Assembly: GCF_000496075.1 (NCBI RefSeq)
Contig: NZ_AWXZ01000029.1
Span: 160,805-224,804 of the forward strand
Origin: Lutibaculum baratangense AMV1
Lineage (GTDB): Bacteria > Pseudomonadota > Alphaproteobacteria > Rhizobiales > Tepidamorphaceae
Direction of reading: 5' to 3'
DNA length: 64,000 nt
Shown here one piece after another: positions 24,695 to 34,472 of this stretch. Below the pieces are notes generated by a model. That model had not been told where the DNA came from. It was given only the letters and a program-made list of their open reading frames with translations, and searched no databases. Positions within the stretch are counted from its first letter, which is position 1; every line of letters begins with the position of its first letter. The translations under genes were made by a program, and so were the position numbers.

Positions 24695-25864
24695 TCAACC
24701 GGCCGCGGCGGCCGTCGCCTCGAGGTCCAGCCGCGACAGGCGCTCCAGTGCGCTGTCGAGCGTCGTGTCGCTCTTTGCGAAGCAGAAGCGCAGCACCGTC
24801 TTCACCGGCTCCTCCTCGTAGAAGGCCGAGACCGGGATCGCGACGACCCCCGCCTCCCGGACCAGGCGCTCGCAGAACGAGACGTCGTCGCCGACCCCCA
24901 GGGGCGCGAGATCGACCGGGATGAAGTAGGTGCCCGCCGAGGGCAGGACCGGGAAGCCGGCCTGGGCGAGGCCCGCCGCGAACCGGTCCCGCTTCGTCTG
25001 CAACTCCTGCCGCATCGAGACGAAGTAGTCGTCGTCCTTGCCGAGACCGTAGGCCACCGCGACCTGCAGGTTCGGCGGCGTCGTGAAGGTCATGAACTGG
25101 TGCGCCTTCCCCAGCACGTGCATGATCGGCGGGGCGGCACAGACGAGGCCGACCTTCCAGCCCGTCAGCGAGAAGATCTTGCCGGCCGAGCCGATCTTCA
25201 CGGCGCGCTCGCGCAAGCTCGGGATGTTGAGCACGGAGACGTGCTTGCGGCCGTCATAGACGACGTGCTCCCACACCTCGTCGGCGACGACGATCGCGTC
25301 CGACGCCTCCGCGAATTCGCCGACGAGCTCGAGCTCCTCGCGCGACGAGACGCTGCAGGCGGGATTGAGCGGGTTGTTGATCAGCACGAGCTTAGTGCGC
25401 TCGTTGAAGACGGGTTCGAGCGCCTCGCGGGTGATCTTCCAGTGCGGGGGCTTCAGCGTCACGAAGCGCGGAATGCCCCCGGCTCGGCGCACGAGCGGCA
25501 CGTAGGCATCGTACATCGGCTGGAACAGGACGACCTCGTCGCCCTCCTCGATCAGGCCGAACAGCGCGTCGGCGATCGCCTCCGTCGCGCCCGAGGTCAC
25601 CATCACCTCGCTCTGCCAGTCGAGCGACAGCCCCTGATGGTGCGCATAATGCGCCGCGATCGCCTGGCGCAGCTCCGGTATCCCCATCATCGGCGGGTAC
25701 TGGTTGTAGCCGTCGAGAACCGCCTCAGCGGCCTTCCTGCGCACGTCCTCGGGGCCGGCATGGTCAGGGAAGCCCTGGCCGAGATTGATCGCGCCGGTCT
25801 CGCGGGCGAGCGCCGACATCGCCTCGAAGACGGTGGTGGGCAGCGAAGAATAGATGCGGTTCAT
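24695..25864 (-). CDS. PLP-dependent aminotransferase (class I/II, methionine/kynurenine aminotransferase-like)
   Basis: 389-residue cytoplasmic fold-type I aminotransferase. Start MNRIYSSLPTTVFEAMS at 25864; family landmarks are INLGQGFPDHAGP, NQYPPMMGIPELR, TSGATEAIADALF, NNPLNPACSV, VADEVWEHVVYDG and the PLP lysine in SAGKIFSLTGWKVG. C-terminal LRFCFAKSD holds the substrate-carboxylate arginine. The N-terminal GQGFPDH points to the YbdL/kynurenine aminotransferase group acting on methionine, aromatic or kynurenine substrates. Exact substrate not determined. The next gene upstream, a peroxiredoxin, is on the same strand 88 bases away. Confidence 0.88.
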   Translation of the reverse strand: MNRIYSSLPTTVFEAMSALARETGAINLGQGFPDHAGPEDVRRKAAEAVLDGYNQYPPMMGIPELRQAIAAHYAHHQGLSLDWQSEVMVTSGATEAIADALFGLIEEGDEVVLFQPMYDAYVPLVRRAGGIPRFVTLKPPHWKITREALEPVFNERTKLVLINNPLNPACSVSSREELELVGEFAEASDAIVVADEVWEHVVYDGRKHVSVLNIPSLRERAVKIGSAGKIFSLTGWKVGLVCAAPPIMHVLGKAHQFMTFTTPPNLQVAVAYGLGKDDDYFVSMRQELQTKRDRFAAGLAQAGFPVLPSAGTYFIPVDLAPLGVGDDVSFCERLVREAGVVAIPVSAFYEEEPVKTVLRFCFAKSDTTLDSALERLSRLDLEATAAAAG

Positions 25865-25952
25865 GGGTCTGCTCGAGCGTGCTCCGGAGAAAGGTCCTGC
25901 CGCCTGCCGCACCGCCGGCGCGCGTACCGGCCGCCGGCGGCGCGGCCGCGCT

Positions 25953-26435
25953 CTAGAGCGCGGAGAGCAGCTGGTCGGCCGTGGAGACGGCGGTGTCACG
26001 CGGCGTCTCCTCGACTCGAAGATCCTTGACCTCACCGTTGTCCACGACCATGGCGTAGCGCTTCGACCGGACGCCTTGACCACGGGACGTCACATCGTTG
26101 TCGAGTCCTGTCGCCCGCGCGAATTCGGCGTTTCCATCGGCCAGAAAATCTATCTTTCCCTCGGCGCCGGTCGCCCGGCTCCAGGCGGCGAGGACGAACG
26201 CGTCGTTTACTGCGATGCAGGCGACGGCGTCGATCCCCTTGGCGAGCAGATCGTCATGGCGCTCGATGAAGGTCGGCAGATGACGCTCCTGGCACGTAGG
26301 AGAGAAGGCGCCGGGTATCCCGACGACGGCGATCCGCCGACCACCGAAATAGCTGCTCGTCGTCGTCTCCTGCGGCCCTTCGGGTCCCATGACCCAGAAC
26401 GTCGTCTCCGGAAGACTGTCGCCAATCTTGATCAT
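25953..26435 (-). CDS. Peroxiredoxin (Prx5 type)
   Basis: 160-residue thiol peroxidase of the redoxin/Prx5 class. Peroxidatic cysteine C48 lies in GIPGAFSPTCQERHLP. Other landmarks are KIDFLADGNAEFARATGL and SKRYAMVVDNGEV. It reduces hydrogen and alkyl peroxides using glutathione or glutaredoxin. The ATG at 26435 begins the conserved MIKIGDSLPE; the frame extends further upstream only into unrelated sequence. It is about 47 bases downstream of the DsbD-like gene on the same strand, so both may share a transcript. Confidence 0.9.
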   Translation of the reverse strand: MIKIGDSLPETTFWVMGPEGPQETTTSSYFGGRRIAVVGIPGAFSPTCQERHLPTFIERHDDLLAKGIDAVACIAVNDAFVLAAWSRATGAEGKIDFLADGNAEFARATGLDNDVTSRGQGVRSKRYAMVVDNGEVKDLRVEETPRDTAVSTADQLLSAL

Positions 26436-26482
26436 CGTCTGATGAAATCCCTGCTTGCGGTGTCCAATGACGCGCAAAGTTT

Positions 26483-27289
26483 CTAGTCGACCCGGAATGG
26501 CTGCTCAAAGGAAAAGGATCGCGAGAGGCCTGTGGCGACGAAGGCGGCCTCCCGCACCTCCGCATCGTCCGGCAGCGCCACCTCGAACGTCTCCTGGCCG
26601 TCGCCGCCCGCCTGCACCCGCTCCGGCACGGGCAGGTACCACTCCGCCGGGCCCTCGACGAGGAGCCTCGGCTCGCCCGCGCTCTCGGGGAAGCGGACCC
26701 TCACCACGAGAACCTGGCTTCCGTCCCGCTGCGCGAGAGAGGCGTCGACCACCCCGTAAGGGTCCGCCCGCTCGACACGCTGCGGCGCTTCCTCGAGCGC
26801 CCGCACGACTTCGGCCCTCGCCTCCCCCGTCTCGTCGACGACCGCGCCGAGCCTCGCCTCCTCCGGGACGCAGATCTCGCGGCACACCGCGTAGGAGAGA
26901 TCGAGGTCGACCGAGACGGCCTTCGAGGGGTCCTCGGCGGTCAGGCGCACGGGCAGCACGAGCCTCTGGTCGTAGCCGATGACCCAGCCATAGCCGTCGT
27001 CGAAGAGCTCGGGCGCGGGCCACACGACCTCGACATCGGCGAGGTTCTCCGAGCCCGACCAGTCGAAGCTCGGCGGGATCCCCGAGTCGCCGGGATTGCG
27101 CCAGTAGGTCTTCCAACCCTCGGGCAGATCGATCCGGATCGCGGCGAGATAGCGCCCGTCCTCGTGCCGGCCGCCCGAGATGAGCGAGACGTCGAACTCG
27201 GGCACGACGAGGCCCTGGGCGCCCGCCGCCGGCGAGAGCGCGAGCAGGGCCGTCCCCAGAATGCCGGCACCGGACGTGAAGCCTCGCAT
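26483..27289 (-). CDS. Periplasmic DsbD N-domain-like thiol-disulfide protein
   Basis: 268-residue secreted protein. Signal peptide about 1-24 ending AGAQG. The rest matches the DsbD alpha-domain/DUF fold (DsbC-like N-terminal immunoglobulin domain): PEGWKTYWRNPGDSGIPPSFDWSGS and the cysteine pair in YAVCREICVPEEA, spaced CxxxC. It lacks the membrane and thioredoxin parts of DsbD, so it must work with another electron donor. Likely handles periplasmic thiols such as cytochrome c or copper-site maturation. Start at 27289 supported by AAGGAGAGG seven bases upstream. Confidence 0.82.
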   Translation of the reverse strand: MRGFTSGAGILGTALLALSPAAGAQGLVVPEFDVSLISGGRHEDGRYLAAIRIDLPEGWKTYWRNPGDSGIPPSFDWSGSENLADVEVVWPAPELFDDGYGWVIGYDQRLVLPVRLTAEDPSKAVSVDLDLSYAVCREICVPEEARLGAVVDETGEARAEVVRALEEAPQRVERADPYGVVDASLAQRDGSQVLVVRVRFPESAGEPRLLVEGPAEWYLPVPERVQAGGDGQETFEVALPDDAEVREAAFVATGLSRSFSFEQPFRVD

Positions 27290-27457
27290 GTCCTCTCCTT
27301 CGGGTCGTCCTGTCGCATGAGCGGCGGGCGGAGCATACACCTGCGAGCGGTGCAGGAGGGAGCCCCTCCCGTCAAGTCGGCGTGAACCCACGTCCGGCCT
27401 GCGGCATTTCCAAATGACCCGGCCGGGGCTAGAATCGGTCGAAGGAAGAAGAGGAAC

Positions 27458-28054
27458 ATGTCGGTGGTACCGAAAAGCCCGCGCTATCTCGAGGGCCACC
27501 TCCTGGTCGCGATGCCCTCGATGGCCGATCCGCGCTTCCAGCGCAGCGTGATCCATCTGTGCGCGCACTCGGCCGACGGGGCGATGGGCATCATCGTGAA
27601 CCGCCGCAAGGACGATATCTCGTTCCCCGACCTCCTCCGCCAGCTCGACATCATCGGCGCGGACGACATCCGCCTTCCGCCACGCGTCGAGGGAAAGCAC
27701 GTGCATGTCGGCGGCCCCGTCGAGACGGGGCGCGGCTTCGTGCTCCATTCCGGCGACTGGTATCTGGAGAACTCGACGCTGCCGATCGACGAGCGGATCT
27801 CGCTGACCGCGACGCTCGACGTCCTGCGGGCGATCGCCAGCGACCAGGGCCCCGAAAGCTCGCTCTTAGCCCTGGGCTATGCCGGCTGGGGGCCGGAGCA
27901 GCTCGAGCGGGAGATCCAGGAGAACGGCTGGCTGCACTGCCCGGCCGACCCCACCATCATCTTCGACGAGGACGTGGAGTCGAAATACGCCCGCGCGATG
28001 GCGACGATCGGGATCGACCCCGCGATGCTCGCGAGCGACGCCGGCCACGCCTAG
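27458..28054 (+). CDS. YqgE/AlgH family protein (DUF179)
   Basis: 198-residue cytoplasmic protein. Family landmarks: [33 protein letters not shown] start, [26 protein letters not shown] and [23 protein letters not shown]. Structures are known in the family but its function is not. GAAGGAAGAAGAGG precedes the ATG. It diverges from the DsbD-like gene and its 3' end faces the large c-di-GMP gene 14 bases away. Confidence 0.9.
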   Translation: MSVVPKSPRYLEGHLLVAMPSMADPRFQRSVIHLCAHSADGAMGIIVNRRKDDISFPDLLRQLDIIGADDIRLPPRVEGKHVHVGGPVETGRGFVLHSGDWYLENSTLPIDERISLTATLDVLRAIASDQGPESSLLALGYAGWGPEQLEREIQENGWLHCPADPTIIFDEDVESKYARAMATIGIDPAMLASDAGHA

Positions 28055-28068
28055 AGCGCGGCCGCGCC

Positions 28069-30963
28069 TCAGTGCACCATCTGTGACTGGCGCAGGAGGA
28101 GGTGGCGCGCCTCCTCCGCCGACATCGGCTCGCCGAAGAAGAAGCCTTGGGCGTACTCGCAGCCGAGCGAGTAGAGCTCCATAGCGTCCTCGTCGGTCTC
28201 CGCCCCTTCCGCCACCACGTGCATGCCGAGATCGTGGGCGAGCCGCACGATCGCCCGCAGGATGACCGGCTGGGCGCCGTGGCCGTTCTGGCGCACGAAG
28301 GAGCGGTCGACCTTGATCGTGTCGAAGGGGAAGCGCTGGAGGTAGCTCAGCGAGGAGTAGCCCGTCCCGAAATCGTCGAGCGCGAGCCCTGCGCCGAGCT
28401 CGCGCACCCGCTGCAGCATCTGCGAGGAGTATTCGGGGTTCTCCATGCAGAGCGATTCCGTCAGCTCGAGCTTCAGCGTGCCGGGCACCACCTCGTTGCG
28501 CATCAGGACAGAGCGGATGTCGTTGATCAGGTCGTGGCGCAGGAGCTGCCGGCTCGAGACGTTCACGGAAGCGAAGAGCGGCGCCTCGGAGCGCATCTCC
28601 TTCTGCCAGGCCCCCAGCTGGCGCGCCGCGCGCTCCAAGACGAAGAGGCCGATGTCGACGATCAGGCCCGTCTCCTCCGCTATCGTGATGAACTCCTGCG
28701 GGTTCAGCCGTCCGTGGCGCGGGTGGTCCCAGCGCACCAGCGCCTCGAAGCCCGCGATGTGCTTCGTGTCGAGCCGCATGATCGGCTGGAAGACGAGCTT
28801 GATCTGCTCGCGCTCGAGCGCCCGGCGGAGGTCGGATTCGAGCGACATCCGATCCATCGCGCCCGACGAGCGCATCGCCGGCTTGAACGCCTCGACATGG
28901 TCCGGGCCGTGGCGCTTGGCGTTGTACATCGCGATCTCGGCGTCCTCGAGCACCTCCTCCTTGCGCCGGTCCGAGCCGTCATAGACGGCGATGCCGAGGC
29001 AGGCGGTCAGGAAGACCTCGCGGTCGGAAAAGCCCATCGGCGTGCGGATCGTGCGCCTGATGCTCTCGGCCAGCGCCGCGACCCTGTGCGGGTCGTTCTC
29101 CGAGACGATCAGGATTCCGAACTGGTCGCCGCCGAGCCGCGCCAGCGTGTCGCCCGGCTTGAGGAGCCGCTGCAGCCGGCGCGCCATCGACAGGAGGACG
29201 GAATCGCCGAGCGCGATCCCGAAGGAATCGTTGACCTGCCGGAAGCGGTCGATGTCGAGCGCCATGACGGTCGCCCGCACCGGCCCCTCGGCGCGGGACC
29301 GCTGGATCGCCGCGTCGAGCCTGTCGAGGAAGAGCTGCCTGTTCGGCAGGCCCGTGAGGTTGTCGTGCACGGCGTCGTGCAGCAGCCGCTCCTCCGCGTG
29401 CTTCGACTCGCTGACGTCGACCAGCGTGCCGATGAGCCGGACGACCTCGCCGTCCTCTCCGAGGATCGGGCGCGCCCTCAGGCGATACCAGTAGTAGTGC
29501 CCGTCGGCGGAGCGCAGCCGGAAGTCCTGCGACACGCGCCCCCGCCGCTGCTCGACCACGGCGTCGATCGTCGCGCGGAAGCGGTCGCGGTCGCTTGCAT
29601 GCAGCACCTCGAGCCAGCGGCGCACGGAGCTGTCGAGATGCCCCACCCGGAGGCCCAGGCGCTCCTCGAGCTCGGGCGCGACATAGACGCGGTCGCGCTG
29701 CACGTCCCAGTCCCAGACGAGATCGCCCGCCCCGATCAGGGCGAGCGCCTGGCGGTGGAAGTCCGACAGGAGGCCGTGCGCCAGCGCGCTGCCGGCGAAG
29801 GCGTGCTGCATCACCGTGAAGGCGACGAGCAGCACGAGCATCACGAGGCCGCCATTCAGGGCGGCCGACACGAGATCGTTCGACAGTTCCCCCGTCGCGG
29901 CCATGTATGCGCCCGCCGTCCAGGCGAGCAGCAGGAGCCAGGTCGGCACGAGCAGGACGGCCCTGTCGAAGCCGCGGAAGGCGAGGCCGATGATGAGAAG
30001 CAGCCCGAGCGCGCCGATGGCGCCGAACGACAGTCTCGCGATGCCCGCCGCCATCGGGGCGTCGTAGACCGCCACGCCCGCGACGGCGATCAGCGCGACC
30101 AGCCAGATGCCGATCAGCGCGAGCACGCGGATGTGCCAGCGATTGAGGCTCAGATAGGACGACAGGAAGATGAGCAGCGTGGCGGCCAGCATGGCCTCCG
30201 CCGCTGCCCGCACCGCCTGGTCGCCCTGCGGCGGCATCTGGAAGATCCGGTTCCAGAAGCCGAAATCGATCGAGAGATAGGCGAGCACCGCCCAGGCGAG
30301 GCTCGCGGCGGCCGGGAAGACGAGCGTGCCCTTGACCACGAACAGGACGGTGAGGAACAGCGCGAGGAGGCCCGCGATGCCCAGCACCATGCCGTGGTAG
30401 AGGGTGAAGGAGTTCAGCTTGTCCTTGTAGGCGTCGGGCTCCCACAGCCTGAGCTGCGGCAGCTTCGGCGACTGCAGCTCCGCGACGAAGGTGACGACGG
30501 CGCCCGGATCGAGCGTGATGAGGAAGGTGTCGGCATCGGGCGCCTCCTGCCGGTCCGGCCTGAAGCCCTGGCTCGGCGTGATCGTCTCGATCCTACGGCT
30601 CCCGAGGTCGGGCCTCACGATGCCCGACCCCACGAACCGGTAATGCGGCGTCACCAGCAGCCGGTCGATCTGCTCGTCGGAATCGTTGCGCAGCGCGAAG
30701 ACCGCCCACGACGCCGTTCGCCCCGCCTCCTGCGAACGCACCTCGATCCGCCGCACCAGGCCCTCCGCATCCGGCGCCGTCGACACCTGGATGCGGTCGC
30801 CGTAGAGCGGGTAGATCTCGGTCAATGGACCGAGATCGATCGCCTCGCTGTCGAGCGGCACCGGAACGGCGTCGACCGCGCGGGCCGGCCCAGACGCGAC
30901 GAGCACGGACAGGGCGAAGACCAAGATGAGAGCTGGCCAAGCCAGCGGCGAACTTTTACTCAA
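28069..30963 (-). CDS. Membrane c-di-GMP signalling protein: 7TMR-like sensor + PAS + GGDEF + EAL
   Basis: 964-residue inner-membrane protein. A signal peptide (1-29) leads a periplasmic domain, then seven to eight helices at about 190-400 (7TMR-DISM-like), a PAS/PAC domain near 405-525, a diguanylate-cyclase fold near 530-695 and an EAL phosphodiesterase domain near 705-955. The cyclase signature reads LGGDQF, not GGDEF, so cyclase activity is doubtful. The EAL site looks complete: [36 protein letters not shown] and VVAEGAE. Expected net action is c-di-GMP hydrolysis, with the degenerate cyclase perhaps sensing GTP. It follows the GNAT gene on the same strand after 48 bases. Confidence 0.9.
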   Translation of the reverse strand: MSKSSPLAWPALILVFALSVLVASGPARAVDAVPVPLDSEAIDLGPLTEIYPLYGDRIQVSTAPDAEGLVRRIEVRSQEAGRTASWAVFALRNDSDEQIDRLLVTPHYRFVGSGIVRPDLGSRRIETITPSQGFRPDRQEAPDADTFLITLDPGAVVTFVAELQSPKLPQLRLWEPDAYKDKLNSFTLYHGMVLGIAGLLALFLTVLFVVKGTLVFPAAASLAWAVLAYLSIDFGFWNRIFQMPPQGDQAVRAAAEAMLAATLLIFLSSYLSLNRWHIRVLALIGIWLVALIAVAGVAVYDAPMAAGIARLSFGAIGALGLLLIIGLAFRGFDRAVLLVPTWLLLLAWTAGAYMAATGELSNDLVSAALNGGLVMLVLLVAFTVMQHAFAGSALAHGLLSDFHRQALALIGAGDLVWDWDVQRDRVYVAPELEERLGLRVGHLDSSVRRWLEVLHASDRDRFRATIDAVVEQRRGRVSQDFRLRSADGHYYWYRLRARPILGEDGEVVRLIGTLVDVSESKHAEERLLHDAVHDNLTGLPNRQLFLDRLDAAIQRSRAEGPVRATVMALDIDRFRQVNDSFGIALGDSVLLSMARRLQRLLKPGDTLARLGGDQFGILIVSENDPHRVAALAESIRRTIRTPMGFSDREVFLTACLGIAVYDGSDRRKEEVLEDAEIAMYNAKRHGPDHVEAFKPAMRSSGAMDRMSLESDLRRALEREQIKLVFQPIMRLDTKHIAGFEALVRWDHPRHGRLNPQEFITIAEETGLIVDIGLFVLERAARQLGAWQKEMRSEAPLFASVNVSSRQLLRHDLINDIRSVLMRNEVVPGTLKLELTESLCMENPEYSSQMLQRVRELGAGLALDDFGTGYSSLSYLQRFPFDTIKVDRSFVRQNGHGAQPVILRAIVRLAHDLGMHVVAEGAETDEDAMELYSLGCEYAQGFFFGEPMSAEEARHLLLRQSQMVH

Positions 30964-31011
30964 ACCTACGATCCTCGGTCCGGATGTCCCGTCCGCCAGG
31001 CCACGGGGGCG

Positions 31012-31605
31012 CTAGCGGATAACGGGACGCGGATCATCATGCAGCATGGCGAAGAGGAAGTGGTCCTGCCAGCTTCCGTTGATCCGCAGATAGCGCCTGG
31101 CATAGCCCTCGCGCACGAACCCGACCTTTTCCAGGAGCCTGATCGAGGCCGCGTTGGTGGGCAGGCAGGCGGCCTCGATGCGGTGGAGGCGCAGATGCTC
31201 GAACACGTAGGGCAGGACGGCGACGACCGCCTCGCTCATGTAGCCCCGCCCGGCATGCTGCGCCCCCGCCCAATACCCCAGCGAGCAGGATTGCGTCACC
31301 CCCCGGCGCACGTTCGAGAGCGTCAGTCCCCCGAGCAGCGCGTCGTCGTCGAGGCGGAACGCGTAGAACGGATAGGCGGTGTCGTCGCGGACATCCTGCG
31401 CGTAGCGCCTGATGCGACGCCGGAAGGCACCTCTGGTCAGGTCGTCGGCGGGCCAGGTCGGCTCCCAGGGAACGAGGAAGGCACGGCTCGCCTCACGGAG
31501 CGACGCCCATTGCGGAAAGTCCCCCAGCTGGGGCTGCCGGAGATAGATCCGCCGGCCTCGGATCGCGGGGCCAGGATCACCCCCGACCGACCTCAGAAAC
31601 GCCAT
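31012..31605 (-). CDS. GNAT N-acetyltransferase (RimJ/RimL-like)
   Basis: 197-residue acetyltransferase. Landmarks: RGRRIYLRQPQLGDFPQWASLREASRAFL-type start, SLGYWAGAQHAGRGYMSEAV (acetyl-CoA loop GRGYM) and LHRIEAACLPTNAASIRLLEKVGF. RimJ/RimL enzymes acetylate N-termini of ribosomal proteins; similar proteins have other targets. The ATG at 31605 begins the conserved MAFLRSVGGDPGP; a TTG at 31647 is also in frame. Last gene of the thrC-M16-GNAT tail behind the cytochrome oxidase operon. Confidence 0.88.
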   Translation of the reverse strand: MAFLRSVGGDPGPAIRGRRIYLRQPQLGDFPQWASLREASRAFLVPWEPTWPADDLTRGAFRRRIRRYAQDVRDDTAYPFYAFRLDDDALLGGLTLSNVRRGVTQSCSLGYWAGAQHAGRGYMSEAVVAVLPYVFEHLRLHRIEAACLPTNAASIRLLEKVGFVREGYARRYLRINGSWQDHFLFAMLHDDPRPVIR

Positions 31606-31663
31606 TCCTCTACCGTCCGATTCCCTGTCCGCCCGGGCTCGCCCCAACGGCCCGTGGCGAAGC

Positions 31664-32944
31664 TCACGCCGCGCGCGGCGCGGCAGAGGCCAATTTTCGC
31701 GCTATCCGCTCTGCACTTTCAAGTTCATGGATCGGCCCGACGGCCGAAAGGGCCGGGGCCGACCCGGTGAACGCCGTGGCGATCGCCGCGCGCACGCTCG
31801 CAGCGTCCACGGCATCGATCCGCGCCACCATCTCGTCGAGCGCCATCGGCTGGCCGAGGAAAAGGGTCTGGCGCGCGATCCTCTCGGCGCGCGCGGAGCA
31901 GCTTTCGAGGCTCATCAGGAGCCCCGCCTTCATCTGCGCCCGCGCCCGCGCCGTCTCGGCCTCGTCGACCTCCTCCGCGGCCCGGACGATCTCCTCGGCC
32001 GCCGCGTCGATCAGCGGCTTCACGCAATCCTCGGAGGTCGCCGCCGACAGGCCGAAGAGGCCCGTGTCCGAATAGGCGAAGGTGAAGGCGTAGATGGCAT
32101 AGCAGAGCCCCATCTCCTCGCGCAGGCGCTGGAAGAGCCTCGATGACATGCCGCCCCCCAGCACGCCCGCGGCGATGCGCGCGGCATAGAACTTCTCGTC
32201 CAGGAAGGACGGCCCCTCGAAGGCGAGGAGCAGGTTCGCCTCCGACAGGTCCTTCTCGGCGCGGCGCTCGCCGCCGCGGAAGCTCGCCGGCACCACCGGC
32301 TCGCGCGGCTCGGCCGGCAGGTCGCCGAACAGTCCCTCGACCTGGCGCACGATCGCGTCGTGGTCGACCGCGCCCGCCGCCGCCACGACGAGGCTGCGGC
32401 CGCGATAGAAGCGGCCGAGATAGCCGAACAGAGCCTCCCGGCTCTGGGCGGGCACGGTGTCGCGGGTGCCGAGGATCGAGCGGCCGATCGCCTGTTGCGG
32501 GAAGGCCGCCTCCTGCAGCAGTTCGTGGACGAGATCCTCGGGATCGTCCAGGGCGGCGCCCAGCTCCTGGAGGATCACCTGCTTCTCGCGCTTCAGCTCC
32601 GCCTCGTCGAACTGACTCTCGCGCAGGATGTCGGCGAGGATGTCGAGCCCCAGCGGCACGTCGTCGGCGAGCACCCGCGCATAGTAGGCCGTCATCTCGT
32701 GGCTCGTCGCGGCGTTGAGATCGCCGCCGACCTGCTCGATCTCCTCGGCGATCATCCGGGCCGAGCGGCGCTTCGTCCCCTTGAACGCCATGTGCTCGAG
32801 CAGGTGCGACAGGCCGTTCTCCTCAGGCCGCTCGTCGCGCGCGCCCGCGCGCACCCAGACGCCGAGCGCGGCCGTCTCGAGTTGGGGCATGCGCTCCGTC
32901 ACGACCTTCAGGCCGTTCGGGAGGATCGAAATGTCTACGGTCAC
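31664..32944 (-). CDS. M16-family zinc peptidase (mitochondrial-processing-peptidase-like)
   Basis: 426-residue peptidase. The inverted zinc motif HLLEH sits at 47-51 (H47, E50, H51), followed by MAFKGTKRRSA and LNAATSHEMTAYYARVL. A second half with GLCYAIYAFTFAYSDTGLFGL completes the bilobed fold. Starts with GTG at 32944, directly after the thrC stop (no gap), so it is co-translated. Role unknown in bacteria; the thrC-M16 pair is typical of Hyphomicrobiales. Confidence 0.92.
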   Translation of the reverse strand: MTVDISILPNGLKVVTERMPQLETAALGVWVRAGARDERPEENGLSHLLEHMAFKGTKRRSARMIAEEIEQVGGDLNAATSHEMTAYYARVLADDVPLGLDILADILRESQFDEAELKREKQVILQELGAALDDPEDLVHELLQEAAFPQQAIGRSILGTRDTVPAQSREALFGYLGRFYRGRSLVVAAAGAVDHDAIVRQVEGLFGDLPAEPREPVVPASFRGGERRAEKDLSEANLLLAFEGPSFLDEKFYAARIAAGVLGGGMSSRLFQRLREEMGLCYAIYAFTFAYSDTGLFGLSAATSEDCVKPLIDAAAEEIVRAAEEVDEAETARARAQMKAGLLMSLESCSARAERIARQTLFLGQPMALDEMVARIDAVDAASVRAAIATAFTGSAPALSAVGPIHELESAERIARKLASAAPRAA

Positions 32945-34357
32945 TCAGGAAACCTCGAAAGCGGTGCTTCTTGCGTGGGAGAGAATGTGGTCCGCGACGG
33001 CCCGCTGGTCCGCCGGCATCGGCTCGAAGCGCTCCGGCTTCTCGGCGAGGTCCGTCGCCCAGACCGGAAGCGCCGGGCGCACGCCGGTCGCGTTCTCGAC
33101 GGCGTCGGGGAACTTCGCGGGATGGGCGGTCGCGAGCGCCACCATCGGCGCCTCGCTCGATGCCACGGCCTCGGCGCCGGCCGCGATCCCGATCGCCGTG
33201 TGGGGGTCGGGCAGGTAGCCGGCCTCCCGATGGAGCCGCGCCATCGTGTCGGCGCAGGCCTGTTCGTCGACGCGGACCGCTGAGAACTTCTCACCGATTC
33301 GGCCCAGCACGGCCTCTCCGATCGTGAAGGCGCCACTCTGCTTCAGGCTCGACATGGCCTGGCGGATGAAGGCGTGATCGCGACCGGAGGCCTCGAAGAG
33401 GAGACGCTCGAAGTTGCTGGAGATCTGGATATCCATGCTCGGGCTTTGCGTCGCGACGACGCCGCGAACCTCGTATCGTCCCTCGTCGAGGGCGCGCACA
33501 AGGATGTCGTTGACGTTTGTGGCCACCACAAGGCGATCCGTCGGCAGCCCCATCCGGTGGGCGACGTAGCCGGCGAAAACGTCGCCGAAATTGCCCGTCG
33601 GCACGGAGAAGCTGACGGGCCGGTGCGGCGCGCCGAGCGCGACGGCCGAGGTGACGTAGTAGACCACCTGCGCCAGGATGCGCGCCCAGTTGATCGAGTT
33701 GACTGCCGACAGCGCCGTCCTCTCCCGAAAGGCGTGGTCGGCGAAGAGCCCCTTCACGATCGTCTGGCAGTCGTCGAAGTTGCCGTCGATCGCGATCGCG
33801 TGGACGTTCGCCTCCTCGGGCGTGGTCATCTGCCGGCGCTGGACGTCGCTCACCCGGCCGTGCGGATAGAGGATGAAGATGTCCACCCGCTCGGAGCCCC
33901 GGAAGGCCTCGATCGCCGCGCCACCCGTGTCGCCCGACGTCGCGCCGACGATCGTCGCCCGGCGGCCCCGCTCGGCCAGCACGTGGTCCATGAGCCGCCC
34001 CAGGACCTGCATCGCCACGTCCTTGAAGGCGAGCGTTGGGCCGTGAAAGAGCTCCAGCACGAAGAGCCCGGGGTCGAGCTGCACGAGCGGCGCGATCGCG
34101 GGGTGATGGAAGGTCTCGTAAGCCCCGTCGAGGATCTCCGCCAGCCGCTCCTCCTCGATCGCACCGTCCACGAAGGGCAGCATGACGCGCCTGGCGGCGT
34201 CGGCGTAGGGCAACCCGGCGAGGCTCGCGAACTGCGAAGGCTCCCAGCGCGGCCACTCCTCCGGCACGTAGAGGCCGCCATCGGCGGCGAGCCCTCTCAG
34301 GAGAACGTCGGCGAAGTCGAGCGCGGGGGCTTCCCCGCGTGTGCTGACATATTTCAC
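32945..34357 (-). CDS. thrC: Threonine synthase
   Basis: 470-residue PLP enzyme converting O-phosphohomoserine to threonine in the cytoplasm. Starts MKYVSTRGEAPALDFADVLL; the PLP lysine is K112 in GPTLAFKDVAMQ. Other landmarks are GATSGDTGGAAIEAF, SINWARILAQVVYY, VPTGNFGDVFAG and SSNFERLLFE. Length is normal for the class without a regulatory N-domain. It abuts the M16 gene and is 115 bases behind SURF1; no hairpin terminator was seen in that gap. Confidence 0.96.
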   Translation of the reverse strand: MKYVSTRGEAPALDFADVLLRGLAADGGLYVPEEWPRWEPSQFASLAGLPYADAARRVMLPFVDGAIEEERLAEILDGAYETFHHPAIAPLVQLDPGLFVLELFHGPTLAFKDVAMQVLGRLMDHVLAERGRRATIVGATSGDTGGAAIEAFRGSERVDIFILYPHGRVSDVQRRQMTTPEEANVHAIAIDGNFDDCQTIVKGLFADHAFRERTALSAVNSINWARILAQVVYYVTSAVALGAPHRPVSFSVPTGNFGDVFAGYVAHRMGLPTDRLVVATNVNDILVRALDEGRYEVRGVVATQSPSMDIQISSNFERLLFEASGRDHAFIRQAMSSLKQSGAFTIGEAVLGRIGEKFSAVRVDEQACADTMARLHREAGYLPDPHTAIGIAAGAEAVASSEAPMVALATAHPAKFPDAVENATGVRPALPVWATDLAEKPERFEPMPADQRAVADHILSHARSTAFEVS

Positions 34358-34472
34358 GGAATCTGCGTCCAGAAATCGGGCTGACCGCCGCAGACCCTAG
34401 ACCAACGGGGCTGCTGCTGGAACGCCCTTGGGGGCAAAAACTTGCGGTTTGCCGGCGCGTTTGGCGGCGCGC

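Noticed and set aside
28102..31770. Plus-strand frame of 1222 codons opposite the c-di-GMP gene
   Set aside because: The minus strand encodes recognisable PAS, GGDEF, EAL and GNAT domains; the plus-strand product is low-complexity H/R/D/E-rich.
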